Assembly (NCBI RefSeq): GCF_900182725.1
Contig: NZ_FXTO01000001.1
Span: 62,001 to 126,000 of the forward strand
Direction of reading: 5' to 3'
DNA length: 64,000 bases
Source: Thalassovita litoralis
Lineage (GTDB): Bacteria; Pseudomonadota; Alphaproteobacteria; Rhodobacterales; Rhodobacteraceae
Below the pieces are notes generated by a model. That model had not been told where the DNA came from. It saw only the letters and a program-made list of their open reading frames with translations, and did no database searches. Positions 35,936 to 48,140 of the stretch are shown one piece after another (within the stretch, counting starts at the first letter, position 1; the number at the start of each line of letters is the position of its first letter). Both the position numbers and the translations under genes were made by a program.

Positions 35936-38900
35936 ATGGCCATTATCGCAAGCATCCACCACCTGACCCATTACAAATACGACCGCCCCGTGACGCTGGG
36001 CCCGCAGATCATCCGCCTGCGCCCGGCCCCGCATGGGCGAACGCGGGTCATTTCCCATTCGCTGAAGGTGGGGCCGCAACCGCATTTCGTGAACCACCAG
36101 CAAGACCCCTATGGCAACTGGATGGCCCGGTTCGTATTTCCCGAACCCGTGACGGAATTCAAAATCGAGGTCGACCTGACCGCCGATATGTCGGTCTATA
36201 ACCCCTTCGATTTCTTTGTCGAAGAAAGCGCCGAACATTGGCCGTTTGAATACCCGTTGGATTTCGATCAGGATTTGACGATCTATCTGAAACCCGAACA
36301 CACGGGGCAGCATTTCGATCAATTCATGCAGACCGTCCCACGCACGAAGCGGCAGATCGTCGATAAACTGGTCGAACTGAACCAGATGGTCGCCAATCGT
36401 GTCGATTACACGATCCGCATGGAACCGGGGGTGCAAACCCCGGATGAAACGCTGGAAAAAGGCAGCGGATCATGCCGCGATTCCAGTTGGCTTCTGGTGC
36501 AGGTGTTGCGCCATCTGGGGATCGCGGCGCGGTTTGTTTCCGGCTATCTGATCCAGCTGAAACCCGACCTGAAGGCGCTGGATGGCCCTTCGGGGACCGA
36601 GGTGGATTTCACCGACCTGCACGCTTGGGTCGAGGCATATATTCCCGGCGCGGGGTGGATCGGGCTGGACCCGACCAGCGGGCTTTTGGCGGGCGAAAGC
36701 CACATTCCGCTGGCCGCCACACCGCATTATCGCAACGCCGCCCCGATCGCGGGCATGGCCAGCTTTGCCGAGGTGGATTTCAATTTTGACATGCAGGTGA
36801 AACGTGTGGCCGAACACCCGCGCATCACCAAACCGTTTTCAGACGACGCATGGGATGACCTGCTGAAGCTGGGCCAAAAGGTCGACGACAGCTTGACCGA
36901 AGGCGATGTACGCCTGACGATGGGCGGGGAACCCACCTTTGTTTCCATCGACGATTTTGAAAGCGACGAATGGAATACTGCCGCCGTCGGCCCGCAAAAA
37001 CGCGGGTTGGCCGATACGTTGATCCGCCGCTTGCGGGACCGCTTCGCCCCCGGTGGCTTCCTGCATTATGGGCAGGGCAAATGGTATCCGGGCGAAAGCC
37101 TGCCGCGCTGGACCTTCTCGCTATACTGGCGCAAGGACGGGATGCCGGTTTGGAAAAATCCCGATCTGATCGCACGCGAAACCGTGGATCACAAAGCCAG
37201 CGCATCAGAAGCCGGGCGCTTCCTGAAAACCTTTGCCGAAAAGCTGGGTGTCGATCCCGAATGCGCCCAGCCCGCCTATGAAGACCCCGGCGAATGGATC
37301 CTGCAAGAGGCGCAACTGCCGCCAAACGTGACGCCCGAAAATTCCAAACTGAAAGACCCCGAGGCGCGCGCCCGCTTTGCCCGCGTGTTTTCGCGTGGGT
37401 TAACCGAACCTGCGGGCTATATTTTGCCAGTTCAACGCTGGCAAACGCGGGCGTCCTCGCGGTGGTTATCCGAGGTCTGGAAGGCGCGGCGCGGCCATCT
37501 GTTCCTGATCCCCGGTGACAGCCCTGTCGGCTTCCGTTTACCTTTGGGGGCATTGCCGTTCATTCCGGCGTCGCAATACCCATACGTCTATGCGCCCGAC
37601 CCGTCATTGCCGGTTGCTGCACTGCCAGATTTCCATGCGGCCCTGTCCGAAAAGCGGCGCAAAGCAGTGCAAGCGGAAATCGACCGCATTGCCGCCGAAG
37701 AGGCCGAAATCGCCCGCATGACCCCGGATGTGTCCAGCGACCATATCCAGCCCGAAACCATGACCGCGCAGGACGACACCGAACGTCAGCAGATAAACCA
37801 GCAAGGTGTCGACCCGGCCGACAGCCGCGTCCGCACGGCCATCGCCGTCGAACCCCGCGACGGGCGGTTATGCGTCTTTATGCCCCCCACCGAAACGCTG
37901 GAGGATTATCTGGAACTGCTGGCCACTGCCGAAGCAGCCGCCGAAGAAACCCGCCTGCCCGTCCATATCGAAGGGTACGCCCCACCCCATGACAGCCGCC
38001 TGAACGTGATACGCGTGGCCCCCGACCCCGGCGTGATCGAAGTGAACATTCATCCCGCAAGCAATTGGGACGATTGCGTTGCCACCACACAGGCCATCTA
38101 TGAAGAAGCCCGCCAATCCCGGTTGGGCGCGGATAAGTTCATGATCGACGGGCGGCACACCGGCACAGGTGGCGGCAATCATGTGGTTGTGGGCGGCGAT
38201 ACACCGGGGGATTCCCCGTTCCTGCGGCGGCCTGATCTGCTGCGCTCTTTGATCCTGTACTGGCAGCGGCACCCGTGCTTGTCCTACCTGTTTTCGGGTC
38301 TGTTCATCGGCCCCACCAGCCAAGCCCCCCGCATTGACGAGGCCCGGCACGACAGCCTGTACGAGTTGGAAATCGCCCTGTCGCAAATCCCGAATCCGGG
38401 CGAAGGCACGACCCCGCCACCGTGGCTGGTGGACCGACTGTTGCGCAACATCCTGATTGATGTGACCGGCAACACCCACCGGGCGGAAATCTGTATCGAC
38501 AAGCTGTATTCGCCAGACGGTCCCACCGGGCGGTTGGGGCTGGTGGAATTCCGCGGCTTCGAGATGCCACCGGATGCCCGCATGTCGCTGGCCCAGCAAT
38601 TGCTGATCCGCGCCATCATCGCCCGCATGTGGAAATCCCCGCTGCACGGCAAACCCGTGCGCTGGGGGACTGTACTGCACGACCGCTATATGCTGCCACA
38701 TTTCCTGTGGCAGGATCTGCTGGATGTGCTGCGCGATCTGGGCGACCACGGGTTTGACATGAACCCCGACTGGTTCAAGGCGCAGGCCGAATTCCGGTTC
38801 CCGTTCTGCGGCGCAGTCACCTACGAAGGCACGACGCTGGAAATCAAACAGGCGCTGGAACCGTGGCATGTGCTGGGCGAAACCGGGGCCATCGGCGGCA

Positions 38901-39346
38901 CTGTGCGCTATACCGACAGTTCGGTGGAACGGCTTCAGGCCAAGCTGATCACCCCGAACCCGGACCGCTATATCGTCACCTGCAACCAACGCCGCGTTCC
39001 GCTGACCGCAACAGAGGAAGCGGGAACATTCGTGGGTGGGGTGCGGTTCAAGGCATGGCAACCCGCATCGGCCCTGCATCCGATTTTGCCAGTCAATGCG
39101 CCGCTGACCTTTGATATTTTCGATACATGGTCAAATCGGGCCATTGGTGGGTGTATCTACCATGTCGCCCACCCCGGCGGGCGGAATTACGACACCTTCC
39201 CAGTGAACGGAAACGAGGCCGAGGCCCGCAGGCTTGCACGGTTCCAGCCGAACGGGCATACATCGGGTTCGTATATTCCACCCATCGAAACGCCGCACCC
39301 CGAGTTCCCGTTAACCTTGGATTTGCGGCGCCCCACAGGGGTTTGA
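35936..39346 (+). CDS. Transglutaminase-like protein with C-terminal DUF2126
   Basis: A 1136-residue two-part protein. The N-terminal half has the bacterial transglutaminase N-domain (1-100) and a papain-like transglutaminase core with Cys180 ([10 protein letters not shown]), His229 (DLHAWVEAY) and Asp245 (GLDPTSG). The rest is the large DUF2126 module, with a Glu/Ala-rich helix (about 570-610) and motifs such as [17 protein letters not shown] and [11 protein letters not shown], which resemble an amidoligase fold. It may cleave or ligate amide bonds in peptides. First gene of a three-gene operon with ATP-grasp/alpha-E and a second transglutaminase. Confidence 0.9.
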   Translation: MAIIASIHHLTHYKYDRPVTLGPQIIRLRPAPHGRTRVISHSLKVGPQPHFVNHQQDPYGNWMARFVFPEPVTEFKIEVDLTADMSVYNPFDFFVEESAEHWPFEYPLDFDQDLTIYLKPEHTGQHFDQFMQTVPRTKRQIVDKLVELNQMVANRVDYTIRMEPGVQTPDETLEKGSGSCRDSSWLLVQVLRHLGIAARFVSGYLIQLKPDLKALDGPSGTEVDFTDLHAWVEAYIPGAGWIGLDPTSGLLAGESHIPLAATPHYRNAAPIAGMASFAEVDFNFDMQVKRVAEHPRITKPFSDDAWDDLLKLGQKVDDSLTEGDVRLTMGGEPTFVSIDDFESDEWNTAAVGPQKRGLADTLIRRLRDRFAPGGFLHYGQGKWYPGESLPRWTFSLYWRKDGMPVWKNPDLIARETVDHKASASEAGRFLKTFAEKLGVDPECAQPAYEDPGEWILQEAQLPPNVTPENSKLKDPEARARFARVFSRGLTEPAGYILPVQRWQTRASSRWLSEVWKARRGHLFLIPGDSPVGFRLPLGALPFIPASQYPYVYAPDPSLPVAALPDFHAALSEKRRKAVQAEIDRIAAEEAEIARMTPDVSSDHIQPETMTAQDDTERQQINQQGVDPADSRVRTAIAVEPRDGRLCVFMPPTETLEDYLELLATAEAAAEETRLPVHIEGYAPPHDSRLNVIRVAPDPGVIEVNIHPASNWDDCVATTQAIYEEARQSRLGADKFMIDGRHTGTGGGNHVVVGGDTPGDSPFLRRPDLLRSLILYWQRHPCLSYLFSGLFIGPTSQAPRIDEARHDSLYELEIALSQIPNPGEGTTPPPWLVDRLLRNILIDVTGNTHRAEICIDKLYSPDGPTGRLGLVEFRGFEMPPDARMSLAQQLLIRAIIARMWKSPLHGKPVRWGTVLHDRYMLPHFLWQDLLDVLRDLGDHGFDMNPDWFKAQAEFRFPFCGAVTYEGTTLEIKQALEPWHVLGETGAIGGTVRYTDSSVERLQAKLITPNPDRYIVTCNQRRVPLTATEEAGTFVGGVRFKAWQPASALHPILPVNAPLTFDIFDTWSNRAIGGCIYHVAHPGGRNYDTFPVNGNEAEARRLARFQPNGHTSGSYIPPIETPHPEFPLTLDLRRPTGV

Positions 39347-39349
39347 CCC

Positions 39350-41755
39350 ATGTCTGACGCATCCGCCGCGCCGGAACAATTGCCCGGCGCGGATATCCTC
39401 AGCGATTACACCGTACCCCCCGGCACGGCGGATGAGCTGTTCGATGCGGAAAACCGGATGCGCCCGGTTTGGGAACCGTTTCTATCCCGGCTGGCCGATC
39501 TGACACCGGATGAAATCAGCGAACGGATCGCGCGCGGGGATCAATATCTGCGTGACGCCGGGGTGTATTTCCGGCGCTATTCCGATCAGACCCCGGCAGA
39601 ACGAGATTGGCCGCTTAGCCATATCCCCGTGCTATTCCCGGAACAGGAATGGGACCAGATCGCCGCCGCCCTGACCCAGCGGGCGGATATTCTGGAACGG
39701 ATCGTGGCCGACATCTATGGCGATCAAACCCTGATCCGGGATGGCTATCTGCCTGCCAGCCTGTTGGCGGACAACCCCGAATGGCTGCGCCCGATGATGG
39801 GGGTGCGGCCCACCTCGGGGCATTTTCTGCATCATCTGGCGTTTGAAATCGGGCGCAACCCGGACGGAAGCTGGTTTGTCCTGGGCGACCGCACACAGGC
39901 CCCATCCGGCGCCGGATTCGCGCTGGAAAACCGACGCGCCACCAGCCGCGTGTTCCCCGGCCTGTTCGCCAATATCAACATTCACCGACTGGCCGGATTT
40001 TTCCGGGCGTTTCAGACGGCATTGGGGGCCGGTGGGCCACAGGGGCGGGACATTCCCGCAATCCTGACCCCCGGCCCCGGCACCGACACCTATTTTGAAC
40101 ATGTCTATATCGCCCGCTATCTGGGCCTGATGCTGCTGGAGGGCGAAGATCTGACCGTGGAAAACGGTCGTGCGATGGTGCGCACGGTGGACGGGTTGAA
40201 ACCTGTCAGCCTGCTATGGCGGCGCATGGATGCACGTTTTGCCGATCCACTGGAACTGGACGAAGCATCACGGATCGGCACCCCCGGCCTGATCGGGGCA
40301 ATCCGGGCGGGGCATTTGCGTATGGTGAACGCACTGGGGTCCGGGGTGCTGGAAACCCGCGCCCTGATGGCCTTTGTTCCACGCATCGCCGAAGCGGCGT
40401 TTGGCACGCCGCTGATGATGCCCAATATCGCAACATGGTGGTGCGGCACCGCCCCGGAACGTGACTATGTCATTCGCAACGCTGACCGCATGACCATTGG
40501 CCCGGCACTGACGACAAACCTGCCGTTTGACGCCAGCACAGTCTACGCCATTGCCGGAAAACTGGGCGATCCGGCGCAGGGTCTGCTGCCGGATTGGATC
40601 ACCCGGAATGGCCCCCAACTGGTTGCCCAAGAGGCCGTAACGCTGTCCACCACGCCGGTCTATGACCAAGGCAAGCTGTACCCTCGTCCGATGACTGTCC
40701 GCGTGTTCATGGCCCGCACAGACCAAGGATGGTCCATCATGCCCGGCGGCTATGCCCGGATCGGGATGTCGGGTGAAAGCACCGCCCTGTCCATGCAGCG
40801 GGGCGGATTGGTGTCAGATGTATGGGTGGTCGCGGATGCCCCCGTTGCCAATGAAACCCTGACCCCGACAGAAACCCAGCAACGCCTGCCGGAAAACCCG
40901 CTACCCAGCCGCGCGGCGGATAACCTGTATTGGCTGGGCCGTTATGTGGAACGTACCGAAAACAAGATCCGCCTGCTACGGGCTTATCATTTGCGACTGG
41001 AAGAAACCGGCACCCCCGAAGATGCCCGCGTTTCCCATATCGCCGCTTATCTGCAAAGCTTTGGCGCGGATGTCGATCCCGCGACCCCGATCCCACCACG
41101 GCTGATGCTATTGATCGACACCGCGACAGGCTGCGCCTCGAAGGTGCGGGATCGGTTTTCGGTTGATGGATGGATTGCGCTGCGTGATTTGCGGCGGACC
41201 CTGACCACGCTGGAAAAAACCACCAAACCGGGGCAGGATTGCGCCAAGGCGATGGATGTGTTGCTGCGGATGTTGTCTGGCTTTGCCGGTCTGGTACAGG
41301 ACAACATGTATCGCTCCTCTGGCTGGCGGTTTCTGGAATTCGGGCGGGCGCTGGAACGGGCCAGCAGCACGGCAAACATGTTGCGCAGCTTTACCAGCCC
41401 TGACGCCCCCGAGGGCAGCCTGGACATCGCGATTGAACTGGGCGACAGCGTGATCACGCACCAGCGTCACTATCTGGGCGACCCAACCCGGCAAAGCGTG
41501 GTGGATTTGCTGGCGCTGGACATCCACAATCCACGGTCAATTCTGTTCCAGTTGGATACGATACGCAATTTGCTGGACGGTCTGCCCCATCCCGACGCGC
41601 CCAACCAGATGCCCCCCCTTCAAAAAGAGGCCTTGCGCCTGCACACGGAACTGGCGGTCGCCACGCCCAACCACATGACACCCGATGCCCTGCACAGTCT
41701 GGAAAGGGCGCTTTTCGCGCTGTCTGTCGACCTTGGCGCGACCTATTTCAGGTAG
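39350..41755 (+). CDS. Circularly permuted ATP-grasp protein fused to alpha-E domain
   Basis: An 801-residue fusion. Residues about 60-480 form the circularly permuted type 2 ATP-grasp module (COG2308), with GPGTDTYFEHVYIARYLG and YVIRNADRMTIGP. Residues about 520-800 form the all-helical alpha-E domain (COG2307), beginning SRAADNLYWLGRYVERTENKIRLL. In many bacteria these are two genes. The ATP-grasp part probably forms peptide-like amide bonds; the product is unknown. It starts 3 nt after the upstream transglutaminase gene and ends 8 nt before the next. Confidence 0.9.
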   Translation: MSDASAAPEQLPGADILSDYTVPPGTADELFDAENRMRPVWEPFLSRLADLTPDEISERIARGDQYLRDAGVYFRRYSDQTPAERDWPLSHIPVLFPEQEWDQIAAALTQRADILERIVADIYGDQTLIRDGYLPASLLADNPEWLRPMMGVRPTSGHFLHHLAFEIGRNPDGSWFVLGDRTQAPSGAGFALENRRATSRVFPGLFANINIHRLAGFFRAFQTALGAGGPQGRDIPAILTPGPGTDTYFEHVYIARYLGLMLLEGEDLTVENGRAMVRTVDGLKPVSLLWRRMDARFADPLELDEASRIGTPGLIGAIRAGHLRMVNALGSGVLETRALMAFVPRIAEAAFGTPLMMPNIATWWCGTAPERDYVIRNADRMTIGPALTTNLPFDASTVYAIAGKLGDPAQGLLPDWITRNGPQLVAQEAVTLSTTPVYDQGKLYPRPMTVRVFMARTDQGWSIMPGGYARIGMSGESTALSMQRGGLVSDVWVVADAPVANETLTPTETQQRLPENPLPSRAADNLYWLGRYVERTENKIRLLRAYHLRLEETGTPEDARVSHIAAYLQSFGADVDPATPIPPRLMLLIDTATGCASKVRDRFSVDGWIALRDLRRTLTTLEKTTKPGQDCAKAMDVLLRMLSGFAGLVQDNMYRSSGWRFLEFGRALERASSTANMLRSFTSPDAPEGSLDIAIELGDSVITHQRHYLGDPTRQSVVDLLALDIHNPRSILFQLDTIRNLLDGLPHPDAPNQMPPLQKEALRLHTELAVATPNHMTPDALHSLERALFALSVDLGATYFR

Positions 41756-41763
41756 ACCCCGCG

Positions 41764-42687
41764 ATGCTGTATGATTTGTCCCTGACCCTTGAAAACAACT
41801 ATGCCAGCAGCACGGATAACGCCCGAAACGTGATCCGCATTTTGCCACCGACCTTGCCGGGACAGCAGCAATTGATCAGTGGTCAGATCGACATCAGCCC
41901 ATCCCCGGATGAACGCATTGATCGCACTGATTTTTTTGGGAACTTCGTCACAGAAGTTGCGTTTCGCCACCCCCTGACGGCCCTGACCGTAACACTAAAG
42001 GCACGGGTCGCACGGGGGGCGCGGGCCTTGGTGATGGATTTATCGCCCCCCCTGAACGGACTGCGGCAAGAGCTGCAAAGCTCGACCGATCTGACCCCGG
42101 CATCGCCGCTGCATTACCTGACCGCATCACCCCGCGTCACGCTGGATCGGCCCTTTCGTGATTTTGCCGACGACACAGTGACAGCCACGATGACGGCCCT
42201 TCAGGCGGTGCAGGCCGTAGGGCTGCGCCTGCATCGGGAAATGACCTTTGACGCGACGGCCACAGACGTGGACACCCCCCCGGCGCAGGCGTTCAAAAAC
42301 CGGCATGGGGTCTGTCAGGATTTCAGCCACATCATGATTGCCTGCCTGCGTAGCATGGGGATACCCGCCGGTTACGTCAGCGGCTTCCTGCGCACCACCC
42401 CCCCCGAAGGACAAGAGCGACTGGAAGGCGCAGACGCCATGCACGCATGGGTCCGGGCATGGTGCGGCAAAGAGGTGGGATGGGTGGAATACGACCCAAC
42501 AAATGACCTGCTGGTGGGCGAAGATCATATCGTCGTGGGCTACGGACGGGATTATTCAGATGTGGCCCCGCTCAAAGGGGTGCTTCGCACATCGGGGGGG
42601 CAGACGGGAACGCATCGGGTGGATGTCATCCCGGTGAAAGAGCCGAGGGACGAACCGATGCCTCCCGACTGCACGTCAGATATATAA
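41764..42687 (+). CDS. Transglutaminase family protein
   Basis: A 307-residue protein with the bacterial transglutaminase N-domain (1-100) and a papain-like core. The catalytic triad is Cys184 (HGVCQDFSH), His227 (AMHAWVRAW) and Asp244 (EYDPTND). The later GRDYSDVAPLKGV segment is typical of COG1305 proteins paired with ATP-grasp/alpha-E genes. No signal peptide, so cytoplasmic. It lies 8 nt after the ATP-grasp/alpha-E gene. The anbu peptidase often next in this operon is absent. Confidence 0.9.
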   Translation: MLYDLSLTLENNYASSTDNARNVIRILPPTLPGQQQLISGQIDISPSPDERIDRTDFFGNFVTEVAFRHPLTALTVTLKARVARGARALVMDLSPPLNGLRQELQSSTDLTPASPLHYLTASPRVTLDRPFRDFADDTVTATMTALQAVQAVGLRLHREMTFDATATDVDTPPAQAFKNRHGVCQDFSHIMIACLRSMGIPAGYVSGFLRTTPPEGQERLEGADAMHAWVRAWCGKEVGWVEYDPTNDLLVGEDHIVVGYGRDYSDVAPLKGVLRTSGGQTGTHRVDVIPVKEPRDEPMPPDCTSDI

Positions 42688-42729
42688 GCCCCCCGACGCT
42701 GCCCATATCATCGGGGCGGACATCCCCAC

Positions 42730-42758
42730 AAAAGAAAAGCGCGCCCCGAAGGACGCGC
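42730..42758 (-). terminator. Rho-independent terminator of the LysR gene
   Basis: On the minus strand GCGCGTCC-TTCG-GGGCGCGC forms an 8-bp stem with a stable UUCG loop (one G-U pair), followed by TTTTCTTTT. It lies 29 nt beyond the stop of the LysR gene. Read on the plus strand, the same hairpin is 51 nt past the last transglutaminase gene but lacks a T run. Confidence 0.82.
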
Positions 42759-42787
42759 AGGAGGGAGGAGGATGCATGATTGGTAAC

Positions 42788-43693
42788 TTACCAGTCGTTC
42801 GGCCCCTTATCCGCGAATTTGTGAACAAGGAAGTCGATGAAAGCCCGAACTTTGGGCTGCGTGAAACGGCCCGGAGGATAGACCGCATAGATACCTTGCG
42901 TTTCCGTGGGCAGATCGGGAATGGCATCCAGAACCTGCCCCTTGGCCATCGCATCGGCGTAAAGGAACGAATGAAGATAGGCGATACCCAGCCCCGAAAC
43001 GGCGGCGTTCAGCAGCGATTGCCCGTCATTCACGCTTAGCCAGCCAGCGGTGCGCACCTGCCGTTTTTCGCCCGATGGCGCGGTCAGTTTCCACATATTG
43101 CCCGCCGATTGGTTGGAATAATGCAGCAGCTTGTGGTCATTCAGATCGTCGATCTTCTGCGGGCGGCCATAGCGTTCAAAATAGGCCGGGCTGGCGATCA
43201 TACGTTTGGTGGTTTCCGTCAGCTTGCGGGCGCGCAGGGTGCTGTCTTCCAGCTCGCCAATGCGGATGGCCATATCGAAGCCTTCGCTGATCAGTTCCAC
43301 ATAACGGTTATTCAGCACCATATTCACCGTAATATCCGGGAATTCAGCCAAAAACTCACCCAGAACCGGGCTAAGATGATTAACGCCGAAATCGGTGGCA
43401 ACACTGATCCGCAACAGACCCGACGGGGCCGATTGCATGGATGTCACCAGCGCGTCAGCCTCGCCCGCGTCATTCAGAACACGGCGGGCGCGGTCGTAAT
43501 AGGCCAGCCCGATTTCCGTAGGCGACACCCGCCGCGTGGTGCGATTCAACAGGCGGGCGCCCAGCCGCGCTTCCAGACTGGAAACATGCTTGGACACCGC
43601 AGATTTAGAGATACCCATCTTTTTGGCGGCATCGGTAAATCCACCCTGATCCACTACTGTGGCGAATGCTTCCATTTCGGTCAGGCGGTCCAT
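42788..43693 (-). CDS. LysR-family transcriptional regulator
   Basis: A 301-residue LysR-type regulator: N-terminal winged helix-turn-helix (GGFTDAAKKMGISKSAVSKHVSSLEARLGARLLNRTTRR, about 17-55), linker helix and an effector-binding domain. It resembles the large CrgA/DmlR-like group. No divergent target is adjacent: the gene upstream (AEC carrier) reads in the same direction. Target and effector unknown. Confidence 0.92.
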   Translation of the reverse strand: MDRLTEMEAFATVVDQGGFTDAAKKMGISKSAVSKHVSSLEARLGARLLNRTTRRVSPTEIGLAYYDRARRVLNDAGEADALVTSMQSAPSGLLRISVATDFGVNHLSPVLGEFLAEFPDITVNMVLNNRYVELISEGFDMAIRIGELEDSTLRARKLTETTKRMIASPAYFERYGRPQKIDDLNDHKLLHYSNQSAGNMWKLTAPSGEKRQVRTAGWLSVNDGQSLLNAAVSGLGIAYLHSFLYADAMAKGQVLDAIPDLPTETQGIYAVYPPGRFTQPKVRAFIDFLVHKFADKGPNDW

Positions 43694-43840
43694 GTTTGAT
43701 ACCCTTCAGTCGTCTTTTTCGTCAGGGTCAGGTATGCAAGCCAATTGGGGCGCGACTGGGGCAGAGGGCGGACAATATCGGGGTTTTATCCGGGATCGTT
43801 TGCGGCACAGAAACAGGGAAACAATCACACCGGAATGGGA

Positions 43841-44755
43841 TCAGCGCGGAAACACCAGCTCGGCCAGCGTGATCCAGACCGGCAATGTCACCGTCGCCAG
43901 CAGCGTGGTTTGCGCCACCAGCGTCGCGGATAATTCCCGGTCCGCGCCAAACCCCGCCGCCAGAACATGCGCGGCGGATGCCGTGGGCAGGGCCGAAAAC
44001 AGGATCAGCGTTGCCGCTATGGCGGGGTCCGCGTGAAACAGCAGGCAGGCGGCAAATGTTGCCGCGGGGGTTACGATCAGTTTGGTGGCAACGATGATGC
44101 CGCTGAACCTGTCCAGCCGCGCCAATGCCCCCCAGTTCATTGTGGCCCCCACGGAAATCAGCGCCACGGGAATCGCCGCACGGGACAGCATTTCCAGCGG
44201 GGCCATCACCGGGCCGGGTATCGTGATCCCCGACAGCCCCACAAGAACACCCGAAGACGAGGCCAAAAGAAACGGGTTGGTTGCCACCTTTTTCATTGTC
44301 TGGCGCAGGTCGCCACTGCCACGGGACAGGGCCGTTACAGCAAACACATTGGCCATCGGGATCGCCATGCCCACGGTTACGGCCAGAATGCCCACGGGCT
44401 TGCCAGACAGCGTTTCAATCGCCACAAACCCCAGCGCCGTATTGAACCGCCACGCGGTTTGCCATGCCCCGGCAAAATCGGTGAACCGGACAGGGCCGAA
44501 GCGCCGCGCCAGATACCCAACAGACAGCGACACCAGCAAAATCCCCCACGCCGCCGGGCCGATGCGCAGGATGTCCGCCACAGCAATCGGGCGGCTGGAG
44601 GCAGCAACAAAAATCAGCGTCGGGAACAGGATTTCAAAATTCAGCCGATCCAGCCCTTGCCACGCGCCCGCAGACAGCCTGTTGCGGATCAACCCGCCCA
44701 GACAGACCATCAAAAAGCTGGGCAGCAAACCCAGAAGGATCGTCAGAAAGACCAT
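43841..44755 (-). CDS. AEC (auxin efflux carrier) family transporter
   Basis: A 304-residue membrane protein with ten predicted helices in two halves, a typical AEC fold (FEILFPTLIFVAAS near the start; GVLVGLSGITIPGPV and PVALISVGATMNWG in the second half). AEC proteins move organic acids or amino acids. The ribosome site AAGGGGAA lies inside the arm of a 12-bp hairpin (44760-44799), which could mask it. It sits 56 nt after fadH on the same strand. Substrate unknown. Confidence 0.88.
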   Translation of the reverse strand: MVFLTILLGLLPSFLMVCLGGLIRNRLSAGAWQGLDRLNFEILFPTLIFVAASSRPIAVADILRIGPAAWGILLVSLSVGYLARRFGPVRFTDFAGAWQTAWRFNTALGFVAIETLSGKPVGILAVTVGMAIPMANVFAVTALSRGSGDLRQTMKKVATNPFLLASSSGVLVGLSGITIPGPVMAPLEMLSRAAIPVALISVGATMNWGALARLDRFSGIIVATKLIVTPAATFAACLLFHADPAIAATLILFSALPTASAAHVLAAGFGADRELSATLVAQTTLLATVTLPVWITLAELVFPR

Positions 44756-44759
44756 GATA

Positions 44760-44799
44760 TTCCCCTTGCGCAGGCTTTCTTAGGCCCGCGCAAAGGGAA
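44760..44799 (-). promoter_or_regulatory. Hairpin that can pair with the ribosome site of the AEC gene
   Basis: On the minus strand TTCCCTTTGCGC pairs with GCGCAAGGGGAA (11 of 12 pairs, 16-nt loop). The 3' arm contains the AAGGGGAA ribosome site of the AEC carrier gene, 4 nt before its ATG. It lies between the fadH stop and that ATG. Confidence 0.45.
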
Positions 44800-44811
44800 G
44801 GTACAAGCGAA

Positions 44812-46884
<2,073 letters not shown>

Positions 46885-46930
46885 TCACGCTCAACGCAGC
46901 GTCAGGCTGCGAAACAACGCCCCTGAAGCA

Positions 46931-47308
46931 TCATGAATTTTCCACGCAATAGCGCCGGAACGCGCGTTTCAGCATATCCAGTTCTTCGCGCAGCAGCGTC
47001 ACTTCGGCCCGGATGTCATCGGACAGGGCTTCGCCAGCCAGAATGGCGAAACTATCCAGCGCCTCGCCCGTGCGTTTGTCCCGGATCAGGAAGGTTTGCA
47101 CACCATCCGACAACGCCTGAACCGGCACCGGAACGCGCACGACCCAATGGCCGTTTTCCCGGTCTTCCGTCATTTCCAGCCCCAAAACGGGTTCGTTCAG
47201 ATGGGTGACTTCCAGTTCTGGCTGAAGATTATCCATCGAGGCCGACGTCAGGAACCCTTCCCATACGCCTTCGAACAGGCGGGTTTTGGTCAGTTTCAGG
47301 TCGCTCAT
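46931..47308 (-). CDS. Conserved protein of unknown function
   Basis: A 125-residue acidic soluble protein. A beta-rich N-terminal part (LFEGVWEGFLTSASMDNLQPELEV) is followed by a C-terminal helix (ALSDDIRAEVTLLREELDMLKRAFRRYCVEN) that could form a coiled coil. I recognise no functional family. It begins 9 nt after the DUF6478-like gene and is followed by fadH after 94 nt on the same strand. Confidence 0.75.
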   Translation of the reverse strand: MSDLKLTKTRLFEGVWEGFLTSASMDNLQPELEVTHLNEPVLGLEMTEDRENGHWVVRVPVPVQALSDGVQTFLIRDKRTGEALDSFAILAGEALSDDIRAEVTLLREELDMLKRAFRRYCVENS

Positions 47309-47317
47309 CTACGGCTC

Positions 47318-48121
47318 CTACAATTCGGCGCGGGGGCGGCGGCTAAAGGTCAGATCGCGGATCGTGACCTGATTCATTTCCGGCCCTTCAAAAATCAGAT
47401 CAATCCACGCCTTTTCGATCCGCTTTTCATTCAGGCGGGAATAGGCCAGATCGAATTCCACGGTCACTTCATCCTCGTGCAGCGGAAGTTCACGCACCAG
47501 TTGTTCGGTATTGGGACCGTGGCGAATGTTCAGCCGGGCAAAGATTTCCAGCGGCTTTTCCATTTCCACAATCGTATCCATACGGATCAGGTGACGTTTT
47601 TGCAGCCCATCCACAGCCGCCTGAGGCAGATCAACCACCAAGGACAGGAAGGAACCGTCGAATTTGAACACATCCAGCCGCAGCCCATAAGGGGCCAGAT
47701 CGGATTCGCGGCTGTTGCGCAACTGGCGCAGGGTCAGTTCGGAAAAGCGGCAATCGTGGAACAGCGTCACCTCCTCCCCCAACGTGCTGCCGTTTTGAAC
47801 CGACGACATGCCCGGCACTGGCAAGGGACCGCGCCACAGTTCCGGCCGCCAGGACCAATCCGATCCGTGTGGTTTACGGAATGCGGTATTGCCAATCAGC
47901 GGCAAGGCCAGCCTGTTGTCAGCTTCATGAATCAGCGCGTCCAGATGCAGGCGTAAATCCCGCGCCATGCTGCGTTGCTGCCGCAGGCGTGACAGGCTGG
48001 CATTGCCCGCCTCGCGCGCCAGCTTCGCCCAGCGGCTAACGACGCGGCGATGGACGATAGAATTCACAAGGCGACGGTTGATCAAAGGCATCAGGCGCAG
48101 TCCGGGCAAAGAATACCCCAT
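47318..48121 (-). CDS. DUF6478-like conserved protein
   Basis: A protein of 267 residues from the preferred ATG at 48121; an ATG at 48091 is also possible. The N-terminal third is basic and helical (RRLVNSIVHRRVVSRWAKLAREAG), and the rest is beta-rich with GSDWSWRPELWRGPL and FHDCRFSELTLRQLRNSRESDLAPYGL. It resembles a family of unknown function common in Rhodobacterales. The frame stays open to 48358, but that part overlaps the lipoprotein gene in another frame. Function unknown. Confidence 0.7.
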   Translation of the reverse strand: MGYSLPGLRLMPLINRRLVNSIVHRRVVSRWAKLAREAGNASLSRLRQQRSMARDLRLHLDALIHEADNRLALPLIGNTAFRKPHGSDWSWRPELWRGPLPVPGMSSVQNGSTLGEEVTLFHDCRFSELTLRQLRNSRESDLAPYGLRLDVFKFDGSFLSLVVDLPQAAVDGLQKRHLIRMDTIVEMEKPLEIFARLNIRHGPNTEQLVRELPLHEDEVTVEFDLAYSRLNEKRIEKAWIDLIFEGPEMNQVTIRDLTFSRRPRAEL

Positions 48122-48140
48122 CCTAATATGCGGAAAAGGA

